From: Nitrospirota bacterium
GTDB lineage: Bacteria; Nitrospirota; Thermodesulfovibrionia; Thermodesulfovibrionales; JdFR-88
Length of the DNA: 5,183 nucleotides
Direction: 5' to 3'
NCBI GenBank assembly: GCA_021790695.1
Contig: JAJYGJ010000095.1
Span: 1-5,183, forward strand
Both the position numbers and the translations under genes were made by a program. The notes beneath the pieces are model-generated. The model worked only from the letters and a program-made list of their open reading frames with translations, ran no database searches and had not been told where the DNA came from. This document shows positions 1 to 4,644 of the stretch, in pieces (the first letter of the stretch is position 1; every line of letters begins with the position of its first letter).

Positions 1-496
1 TTATCATCGCGGGGTTCCTGTATTCATCGGACTTGTCGAAGGCGAGCATGGTCAGGTCCCTGATCTCCTGCACGCTCGCGGGGGCGTAAACCAGGAGCTT
101 GTAGTCCCCGTGGCCGCCCCCCTTCACCGCCTGGAAATAATCCGCCTGGCTTCCGGAGATGTTTCCAAGCCCGGGGCCGCCGCGCTGTATATTGGCTATT
201 ACGGCGGGAAGTCCGGCCCCCGCCATATAGGAGAGCGCTTCCTGCATCAGGCTGATGCCGGGAGAGCTGGAGGTGGTCATTGCCCTTGCCCCGGTCGCGG
301 CCGCGCCGTATACCATGTTTATGGCGGCAAGCTCGCTTTCGGCCTGGACGAATACGCCCCCGGTCCCCGGCATCCGCCGGGCCATGTACTCCGGTATCTC
401 GTTCTGGGGCGTTATGGGATAGGCGGCATAAAAGGAGCAGCCCGCGTCCAGGGCCGCCTCGGCCAGGGCCTCGTTGCCCCTCCGGAGCACCTTCAC
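1..496 (-). CDS. vorB: 2-oxoacid:ferredoxin oxidoreductase alpha subunit, VorB-type (partial, N-terminal part)
   Basis: Seen: the minus-strand frame runs off the left edge without a stop, giving about 165 residues from the GTG at 496. It contains GNEALAEAALDAG, the YPITPQNEIPEY block, QAESELAAINMVYGAA, TSSSPGISLMQEALSYMAG, RGGPGLG and GGGHGDYKLLVYAPASVQE. Known: these blocks mark the N-terminal pyruvate:ferredoxin-oxidoreductase-like alpha domain of the VorB/KorA group, whose complex decarboxylates branched-chain 2-oxoacids or 2-oxoglutarate to acyl-CoA and reduces ferredoxin in the cytoplasm using thiamine diphosphate. The family is roughly 350-360 residues long, so about half is present. 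Start: GTG 496 begins VKVLRRGNEA, where family members usually begin, and has AGGAAGG five bases upstream. An in-frame ATG at 574 would add 26 Lys/Arg-rich residues but has no ribosome binding site. Partner subunits should lie beyond the left edge. The substrate (valine-derived or 2-oxoglutarate) cannot be settled from this half. Confidence 0.88.
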   Translation of the reverse strand, partial: MKVLRRGNEALAEAALDAGCSFYAAYPITPQNEIPEYMARRMPGTGGVFVQAESELAAINMVYGAAATGARAMTTSSSPGISLMQEALSYMAGAGLPAVIANIQRGGPGLGNISGSQADYFQAVKGGGHGDYKLLVYAPASVQEIRDLTMLAFDKSDEYRNPAMI

Positions 497-501
497 TTCT
501 G

Positions 502-508
502 CCTTCCT
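502..508 (-). promoter_or_regulatory. Ribosome binding site favouring the GTG start of vorB
   Basis: On the minus strand the sequence reads AGGAAGG, five bases before the GTG at 496. No comparable purine-rich motif precedes the alternative ATG at 574, where the upstream bases are a T-run. This is the main local evidence for the shorter vorB product. It lies inside the open frame of the longer version, so it could also be chance. Confidence 0.5.
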
Positions 509-584
509 GGGGGCGGCATTGATCGGCCCGCCTTTTGCCCGGACCTCTTTTGAAACTTTCCGTTTTGCAGGCATGGCTAAAAAA

Positions 585-614
585 ATTCTAGCACACGGGT
601 TTGAAATTATTCAA
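585..614 (-). promoter_or_regulatory. Candidate sigma-70 type promoter for vorB
   Basis: Reading the minus strand, TTGAAT (614-609, four of six matches to TTGACA) and TAGAAT (590-585, five of six matches to TATAAT) are separated by 18 bases. The predicted transcription start is near 578, only about four bases before the ATG at 574 but about 80 bases before the GTG at 496. The surrounding A/T-rich stretch stands out from the GC-rich genes. This is inference from consensus matching only. Confidence 0.45.
601..614. promoter_or_regulatory. FNR/CRP-family-like dyad in the divergent promoter region
   Basis: TTGAAATTATTCAA is an inverted repeat. It extends by one base on each side to 6-base arms TTTGAA/TTCAAA around ATTA. 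The TTGA-N6-TCAA core and total length match the FNR-type consensus (TTGAT-N4-ATCAA) at eight of ten defined positions. It overlaps the candidate -35 of the vorB promoter, so a bound protein there would be expected to block rather than activate that promoter. No regulator gene is in view; the binding factor is unknown. Confidence 0.35.
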
Positions 615-651
615 AAAAACATTTCCTGTCCCGCCCGGATTTCTAATCTTA

Positions 652-681
652 TTGACATGATTTCCCATCTTGAGTTAGCCT
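652..681 (+). promoter_or_regulatory. Candidate promoter for the rightward gene run
   Basis: A perfect -35 hexamer TTGACA lies at 652-657. The -10 side is weak: TTAGCC at 675-680 (17-base spacing) or TAGCCT at 676-681 (18-base spacing). A start near 687 would leave a short leader carrying the AAAGGAG ribosome binding site at 697-703. The good -35 with a poor -10 could mean an activated promoter, or that the hexamer is chance in an A/T-rich spacer. Confidence 0.35.
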
Positions 682-696
682 GAAATGACCAAAAGA

Positions 697-703
697 AAAG
701 GAG
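697..703 (+). promoter_or_regulatory. Ribosome binding site for the OsmC-family gene
   Basis: AAAGGAG sits ten bases before the ATG at 714. The same frame has a TTG at 705, but that lies only one base after this motif, so the ATG is the better start. Confidence 0.65.
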
Positions 704-713
704 ATTGCCCGGA

Positions 714-1145
714 ATGACAGAGGCGGATATTAAAGAGGTGAACATAAAATACGTGGAGGGGATGCTTTTTTCGGCCAGGACCGATTCCGGCCACGAGGTG
801 CTGATGGATGCGGACCCGAAGTTCGGCGGCGCGGACAAGGGCCCGAGGCCCATGGATCTCCTGCTCGCCGGGCTTGGCGGCTGCACGGCCATGGATATAA
901 TATCCATACTGAAGAAGAAAAAACAGGAAGTCACCGGCCTGGAAATAAAGGTAAAAGGGGAAAGGGCGCCGGAACACCCTAAAAAATACACGGGCATAGA
1001 GCTTGAATTCCGGGTAAAGGGGAAAAATATAAGCGAAGACGCCGTGAAGCGGGCAGTCGGGCTTTCGATGGACAAGTACTGCTCGGCGAAGGCGACGATC
1101 GAGGGGGGCGCCAAAGTCACCTATGCTTACAGGATCGAGGAGTGA
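714..1145 (+). CDS. OsmC/Ohr-superfamily protein (YhfA-like)
   Basis: The 143-residue product has the layout of small OsmC-family proteins: an N-terminal beta region with the GHEVLMDADPKFGG segment (26-39), the central helix signature PMDLLLAGLGGCTAMDIISILKKK (46-69) with Cys57, and a C-terminal DKYCSAKATI segment (120-129) with Cys123. Known: OsmC and Ohr proteins use a pair of cysteines in these two positions to reduce organic hydroperoxides in the cytoplasm, while YhfA-type members keep the fold and have poorly defined roles. Length and the GGCTAMD motif fit the YhfA-like subgroup better than Ohr. Inference: it may act in peroxide or thiol stress, in keeping with its divergent position beside an oxygen-sensitive oxidoreductase. 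It is the first gene of the rightward run, with its own ribosome binding site; pgpA follows after 33 bases. The substrate is unknown. Confidence 0.88.
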   Translation: MTEADIKEVNIKYVEGMLFSARTDSGHEVLMDADPKFGGADKGPRPMDLLLAGLGGCTAMDIISILKKKKQEVTGLEIKVKGERAPEHPKKYTGIELEFRVKGKNISEDAVKRAVGLSMDKYCSAKATIEGGAKVTYAYRIEE

Positions 1146-1148
1146 TCA

Positions 1149-1191
1149 CCCGGTTTTGATTGAAGCGGTCCCGGCCTCTTGATTGAAGCGG
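1149..1191 (+). repeat. Imperfect direct repeat spanning the pgpA start
   Basis: TTGATTGAAGCGG occurs at 1156-1168 and again at 1179-1191, a 23-base shift. Each copy is preceded by CCCGG (1149-1153 and 1170-1174), with two or four bases between, so the duplicated unit is about 20 bases. The second copy supplies the TTG start of pgpA; the first is in another frame and encodes MIEAVPAS followed by TGA at 1180-1182. Confidence 0.8.
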
Positions 1192-1658
1192 GTGCGGGGC
1201 GGCCCTGGAAATTCGTCATAAAGCAGGTCGCAACGCTTTCCCTTATCGGCTTCATCCCCATTGCCCCCGGCACGATGGGGACCCTGGCGGCGGCCCTTCT
1301 GGTTTATGCCGTGAGGCCCGGGCCGCTGCCGCTTGCGGCCTTCACGGTGTTTATCATATTCCTGGGGACCTGGTCGGCGGGTGTCGCCGAAGAGCGGCTG
1401 GGCCGGGATTCAAGGCATATCATAATAGACGAGTTCGCGGGCTATCTCCTGAGCGTGCTCTTTGTCCCCCTTTCAACCGGATATCTGGCGGCCGCATTTG
1501 TCCTTTTCCGGGTGCTGGACATCACAAAGCCGCCGCCCATAAGGCGGCTGGAGAGACTTCCGGGCGGCGTGGGCGTGATGGCCGATGACCTGGCCGCCGC
1601 GGCCGCCACAAATATCATCCTTCAGCTCTGGAGGTTTTTGTTTTTTGTCCATGTGTGA
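1179..1658 (+). CDS. pgpA: Phosphatidylglycerophosphatase A
   Basis: This 159-residue membrane protein carries the PgpA signatures: IAPGTMGTL (28-36), DSRHIIIDEFAGY (77-89), FRVLDITKPPPIRRLE (110-125) and GGVGVMADDLAAA (129-141). Known: PgpA dephosphorylates phosphatidylglycerophosphate to phosphatidylglycerol at the inner membrane; the acidic residues of the DEFAG and MADD motifs belong to the conserved metal-dependent active site. Hydrophobic stretches near 37-69, 89-111 and 138-158 fit membrane segments, and the length is typical. Start: TTG 1179 is the only ATG/GTG/TTG candidate, because an in-frame stop lies at 1161 and no such codon follows before the first motif. No ribosome binding site stands directly before it; the nearest purine run, GAGGAG at 1137-1142, is at the end of the upstream gene. 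Translation may therefore depend on coupling with that gene or with the small frame at 1156-1182. The thpR gene follows after 60 bases. Confidence 0.92.
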   Translation: MIEAGAGRPWKFVIKQVATLSLIGFIPIAPGTMGTLAAALLVYAVRPGPLPLAAFTVFIIFLGTWSAGVAEERLGRDSRHIIIDEFAGYLLSVLFVPLSTGYLAAAFVLFRVLDITKPPPIRRLERLPGGVGVMADDLAAAAATNIILQLWRFLFFVHV

Positions 1659-1704
1659 AAAGGCAAATGGGGGGATGAACCCGAGGGGCGGCGGTTTTGC
1701 CGGA

Positions 1705-1710
1705 GGGAGG
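1705..1710 (+). promoter_or_regulatory. Ribosome binding site for thpR
   Basis: GGGAGG, within the run GGAGGGAGG (1702-1710), lies eight bases before the TTG at 1719. It supports that non-ATG start in a frame with no nearby ATG. Confidence 0.6.
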
Positions 1711-1718
1711 CGCGGGGT

Positions 1719-2390
1719 TTGAGCGGCACGGGCCTCATCCGGTGTTTCGTCGCCGTGGAGCTTCCGGGGGAATTAAAGGCCCGGATAGAGCGCGAAACCG
1801 CATGTCTGCGGCGCTCCGTGGCGGACGTGAAATGGGTGCCCGCGGAAAACCTGCACTTCACGATAAAGTTTCTGGGCGGGGTGCCGGAAGAAGAAGTGTC
1901 CCGCCTGGAGGGCATTCTGAAAGAGGCCGTGCGCGGGACAAAACCCTTTGAAATAGAGATCGCGGGCGCGGGGGTCTTTCCGGGGATGAAGTCCCCCAGG
2001 GTCTTTTGGATAGGGACAAGGGACCCCGCTTCCGGCTTGAAAGGCCTCGCGGACCGGGTCGAGGACGCCCTGGAACGTGCGGGTTATCCCAGGGAGCAAA
2101 GGGGTTTTACCCCGCATATTACACTGGGCAGGCTCAGGGCCGTCCGTGGCGTGCCCGGAGGGACCAGTCCCGGGGGAACCAGTCCCGGGGGAACCAGTCC
2201 CGGGGGAACCAGTCCCGCAGAGCGCGAGGCGATAGCCGGGGCCCGGACACTGGCCGATGATCTGGCTACCCTTAAGGACGTCTTATTTGGTAAGATAAGG
2301 CTCGAAAATATAAGCCTTATGCGAAGCGAGCTTGCGCCCGGAGGCGCGAAGTATTCAAGGCTGGCGGCAATCAGGCTCGGCGGCGGTTGA
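1719..2390 (+). CDS. thpR: RNA 2',3'-cyclic phosphodiesterase (2H phosphoesterase, 2'-5' RNA ligase family)
   Basis: The 223-residue product has both histidine motifs of the 2H phosphoesterase superfamily: HFTIKFLG (His46, Thr48) and HITLGR (His133, Thr135). It also has the N-terminal RCFVAVELP strand and a C-terminal ISLMRSELAPGGAKYSRLAAIRL strand-helix segment. Known: bacterial ThpR opens 2',3'-cyclic phosphates on RNA ends to 2'-phosphates and can ligate tRNA halves in vitro; it is a soluble protein of about 180-190 residues. The extra length here comes largely from an insert after the second motif, including four PGGTS repeats (146-165) that would form a flexible surface loop; both catalytic motifs are intact, so activity is expected. 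Start: TTG 1719 with a good ribosome binding site. The product lies between pgpA and recA, a common bacterial neighbourhood. The final stop is 91 bases before recA. Confidence 0.92.
   Translation: MSGTGLIRCFVAVELPGELKARIERETACLRRSVADVKWVPAENLHFTIKFLGGVPEEEVSRLEGILKEAVRGTKPFEIEIAGAGVFPGMKSPRVFWIGTRDPASGLKGLADRVEDALERAGYPREQRGFTPHITLGRLRAVRGVPGGTSPGGTSPGGTSPGGTSPAEREAIAGARTLADDLATLKDVLFGKIRLENISLMRSELAPGGAKYSRLAAIRLGGG
2154..2213 (+). repeat. 15-base in-frame tandem repeat (four units) in thpR
   Basis: Four consecutive 15-base units run at 2154-2168, 2169-2183, 2184-2198 and 2199-2213. The last three are identical (CCCGGGGGAACCAGT); the first differs at two positions (CCCGGAGGGACCAGT). Each unit encodes PGGTS. 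Being a multiple of three, the period keeps the thpR frame open whatever the copy number. The unit contains short complementary arms (CCGGG/CCCGG across neighbours; GGGAC/GTCCC at 2160-2171), which would favour replication slippage. Confidence 0.95.
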
Positions 2391-2407
2391 TGCCGGGGGC
2401 CGTGAGA

Positions 2408-2443
2408 TTCCCTGCGGGCAAAAACAAAAATTGCCGCAGGGAA
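2408..2443 (+). promoter_or_regulatory. Stem-loop in the thpR-recA gap (attenuator, terminator-like or operator)
   Basis: TTCCCTGCGGGCAA (2408-2421) pairs with TTGCCGCAGGGAA (2431-2443), giving a 13-pair stem with a single bulged G and a nine-base A-rich loop. No T-run follows directly (the next bases are GATCGAG, then TTTT at 2451), so it is not a classical intrinsic terminator. It ends 38 bases before the recA ATG and could shape the recA leader, protect a processed transcript end, or act as a protein-binding dyad. Which of these applies cannot be told from the sequence. Confidence 0.6.
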
Positions 2444-2459
2444 GATCGAGTTTTAGAAA
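2431..2459 (+). promoter_or_regulatory. Candidate recA promoter
   Basis: TTGCCG (2431-2436) and TAGAAA (2454-2459) are 17 bases apart, each matching four of six consensus positions. The predicted start is near 2466. The -35 falls in the right arm of the stem-loop, so DNA-level control and the dyad may be linked. No enterobacterial (CTGT-N8-ACAG) or Bacillus-type (GAAC-N4-GTTC) SOS box was found here. Confidence 0.3.
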
Positions 2460-2467
2460 TCCTGGAA

Positions 2468-2474
2468 GGGGGAG
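2468..2474 (+). promoter_or_regulatory. Ribosome binding site for recA
   Basis: GGGGGAG lies seven bases before ATG 2482. It decides the start against the longer open frame, which extends back into thpR and would add about 50 residues foreign to RecA. Confidence 0.75.
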
Positions 2475-2481
2475 CGGGAAG

Positions 2482-3492
2482 ATGAACAAGGAAAAAACGA
2501 AAGCCCTGGAGATGGCGATTGCGCAGATAGAGAAAAACTTCGGCAAGGGCGCAATAATGAAACTCGGGGGCCAGGGGGTGGGAGAGGCGGTTGCCGTGAT
2601 CTCAACAGGCTCCCTCACGCTGGACATCGCCACCGGGGTGGGCGGTTTCCCGAGGGGGCGCGTGATCGAGATATACGGCCCGGAGTCCTCGGGCAAGACC
2701 ACGCTGGCGCTGTCGGCCATCGCCCAGGCGCAAAAGGGCGGAGGGATTGCCGCGTTCATAGACGCCGAGCACGCCCTGGACGTGAATTACGCCAGCCGCC
2801 TCGGCGTCAATACCGAGGAACTGCTCATATCGCAGCCCGACACCGGGGAGCAGGCGCTCGAAGTGGCCGAGACCCTGGTCCGGAGCGGCGCCGTCGATCT
2901 GATAGTGCTGGACTCGGTTGCCGCCCTGGTGCCGAAGGCCGAGATAGAGGGCGATATGGGCGATTCGCTGCCGGGTCTTCAGGCGAGGCTCATGAGCCAG
3001 GCCCTTCGGAAACTCACGGCCGCCATCTCGAAATCCCGCACGACCGTCATTTTCATAAACCAGATAAGGATGAAGATAGGAGTGATGTTCGGCAGCCCCG
3101 AGACGACGACCGGCGGCAACGCCCTGAAATTCTATGCCACGATGAGGCTCGATATAAGGAAGATAGACGGCATAAAGGAAAACCAGGAACTGGCGGGCGG
3201 GCGCGTGCGCGTGAAAGTCGTGAAGAACAAGGTCGCCCCGCCGTTCAGACAGGCGGAGTTCGACATATACTTCAACGAGGGCATATCGAGGCACGGGGAA
3301 CTCATAGACCTGGGGGTCGAGAAGGGCATCGTAGAAAAATCCGGCTCCTGGTACAGCTACGGGGGGACCAGGATCGGCCAGGGCCGGGAAAATGCGAAAG
3401 AGTATATGAAGGGCAACGCGGAAGCCGCGGAGCAGATCGAGGCGAAGATCGTGGAGGCGGCCGGGCTCGGGAGGGCCGGTGGAGATAAATGA
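2482..3492 (+). CDS. recA: Recombinase A
   Basis: The 336-residue product matches RecA throughout. It has the N-terminal helix ending IEKNFGKGAIMKLG (16-29), Walker A GPESSGKTT (66-74), catalytic Glu96 in FIDAEHALD, Walker B LIVLDS (140-145), L1 DNA-binding loop around GDMGDSLPGLQ (158-168), L2 around NQIRMKIGVMFGSPETTTGG (193-212), and the ALKFYATMRLDIR signature (214-226). Known: RecA forms ATP-dependent filaments on single-stranded DNA for strand exchange and triggers LexA self-cleavage. The C-terminus ends GLGRAGGDK, about 17 residues shorter than E. coli RecA and without its strongly acidic tail, which in E. coli damps filament formation. L1 has SLPG where E. coli has SHMG; both forms are natural. 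Its end overlaps the pilT-type gene by 14 bases, and its modulator recX lies one gene further on. Start ATG 2482 has a good ribosome binding site and fits the family. Confidence 0.98.
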   Translation: MNKEKTKALEMAIAQIEKNFGKGAIMKLGGQGVGEAVAVISTGSLTLDIATGVGGFPRGRVIEIYGPESSGKTTLALSAIAQAQKGGGIAAFIDAEHALDVNYASRLGVNTEELLISQPDTGEQALEVAETLVRSGAVDLIVLDSVAALVPKAEIEGDMGDSLPGLQARLMSQALRKLTAAISKSRTTVIFINQIRMKIGVMFGSPETTTGGNALKFYATMRLDIRKIDGIKENQELAGGRVRVKVVKNKVAPPFRQAEFDIYFNEGISRHGELIDLGVEKGIVEKSGSWYSYGGTRIGQGRENAKEYMKGNAEAAEQIEAKIVEAAGLGRAGGDK

Positions 3493-4609
3493 CCTCCTCG
3501 GGGAGGCGGTCCTGAACGGGGCCTCCGACCTGCACATAAAAGTCGGCACCCCGCCCGTCTTCAGGACAAACGGCGCCCTGGAATTCAAGCAGGGGGCGCA
3601 GGCGGTTTCAAAGGATGAGGCCTTGCGGCTCGCCTTTTCCGTCATGACCCCGGCGCAGCGCGAGCTGTTTAAAAAAGAGGGCGATCTCGATTTCGCCTAC
3701 AGCGTCCAGGGCCTGGGCAGGTTCAGATGCAACAGCTTCATGCAAAGGGGCACGATAGGATTGGTCTTCAGGGTGATACCGACGAAAATACCCACCGCGG
3801 ACGAACTGATGCTGCCGCCCGTAATCAAGAAACTGGCCCTCGAGGAGAGGGGGTTGATACTTGTGACAGGGACCACGGGCTGCGGCAAGTCCACCACGCT
3901 CGCGGCTATGATAGAGCATATAAATTCCAACAAAAGGGCGAATATCGTGACCATCGAAGACCCCGTGGAATATCTGCACAGGGACAAAAAAAGCCTGCTA
4001 AACCAGCGGGAGGTGGGAGCGGACACCGGGAGCTTCCCGAAGGCCCTCCGCTCCGCCATGCGGCAGGACCCGGACGTTATCCTGGTTGGAGAGATGAGGG
4101 ACTTTGACACCATCCAGACCGCCCTCATGGCCGCGGAAACGGGCCATCTTGTGCTCTCCACGCTGCATACCCTCGATGCCCCCGAGACGGTAAACAGGAT
4201 AATATCCTTCTTCCCGCCCTATAACCAGAACCAGGTCCGGATACAGCTTGCCTCCATCCTGAGGGGCGTAATCAGCCTGCGGCTCCTGCCCAGGGCTGAC
4301 GGCAAGGGCAGGGTCCCGGCGGTGGAAGTCCTTATCGCGACCGGCACGATAAGAGACTGCATACTGGACCAGGACAAGACCTCCCTCATGCGCGATTTCA
4401 TCGAGCAGGGCAGGGTCCTCTACGGCATGCAGACATTCGACCAGTCCCTTTTCGCGCTCTACCAGGGCGGGCTTATAACACTGGAGGAGGCGCGCAGGCA
4501 GGCCAGCAGGCCGGACGATCTGCTCCTCAAGGCCAAGGGCGTGCATAACACCCAGGAGATGTTCGAGCGGAAGGATGAGGGGCCGGACATAGAGCGTTTC
4601 GCCCACTGA
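3479..4609 (+). CDS. pilT: Type IV pilus retraction ATPase, PilT/PilU family
   Basis: The 376-residue product begins MEINDLLGEAVLNGASDLHIKVG, the usual PilT start. It then shows Walker A GTTGCGKST (131-139), the Asp box TIEDPVEY (158-165), Walker B ILVGEMRD (201-208) with Glu205, the His box TGHLVLSTLHT (221-231), and the C-terminal GMQTFDQSLFALYQGGLIT segment. Known: PilT hexamers at the inner membrane hydrolyse ATP to depolymerise the pilus, giving twitching motility and DNA uptake. The C-terminal AIRNLIRE motif typical of PilT appears here as GTIRDCILD (289-297), so a PilT-like paralogue or PilU-type role is possible. Start GTG 3479 overlaps recA by 14 bases and has GGGAGGG (3469-3475) three bases upstream inside recA, suggesting translational coupling. 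No other pilus gene is in view. Family is certain; the exact paralogue is less so. Confidence 0.92.
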   Translation: MEINDLLGEAVLNGASDLHIKVGTPPVFRTNGALEFKQGAQAVSKDEALRLAFSVMTPAQRELFKKEGDLDFAYSVQGLGRFRCNSFMQRGTIGLVFRVIPTKIPTADELMLPPVIKKLALEERGLILVTGTTGCGKSTTLAAMIEHINSNKRANIVTIEDPVEYLHRDKKSLLNQREVGADTGSFPKALRSAMRQDPDVILVGEMRDFDTIQTALMAAETGHLVLSTLHTLDAPETVNRIISFFPPYNQNQVRIQLASILRGVISLRLLPRADGKGRVPAVEVLIATGTIRDCILDQDKTSLMRDFIEQGRVLYGMQTFDQSLFALYQGGLITLEEARRQASRPDDLLLKAKGVHNTQEMFERKDEGPDIERFAH

Positions 4610-4612
4610 AAG

Positions 4613-4620
4613 CCCCCCCC
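4613..4620 (+). repeat. C8 homopolymer before recX
   Basis: Eight consecutive C bases lie in the 35-base pilT-recX gap, four bases after the pilT stop and 24 bases before the recX ATG. Such tracts are prone to slippage; here a length change would alter only the spacer, not a reading frame. Confidence 0.9.
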
Positions 4621-4644
4621 GGTGTTCATAATGAAAATTCCCGG

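Noticed and set aside
575..591. GCTA/TAGC short inverted repeat with an A-run as a possible terminator
   Set aside because: The arms are four bases and lie at the 5' side of vorB, where a promoter reading is more sensible.
110..683. Plus-strand open frames in the left part of the window
   Set aside because: They lie opposite vorB, whose minus-strand translation carries several family motifs; the plus-strand translations are Gly/Pro/Arg-rich with no motif.
2154..2213. CRISPR-like repeat array
   Set aside because: The units are contiguous 15-base repeats without spacers and in frame within thpR.
2332..2481. Fifty-codon upstream extension of the recA frame
   Set aside because: It overlaps the end of thpR, does not resemble RecA, and ATG 2482 has a good ribosome binding site and the family N-terminus.
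2602..3645. Long open frame (347 codons) on the minus strand opposite recA
   Set aside because: It mirrors recA in a GC-rich background, has no recognisable domain and no supported start; recA on the other strand is certain.
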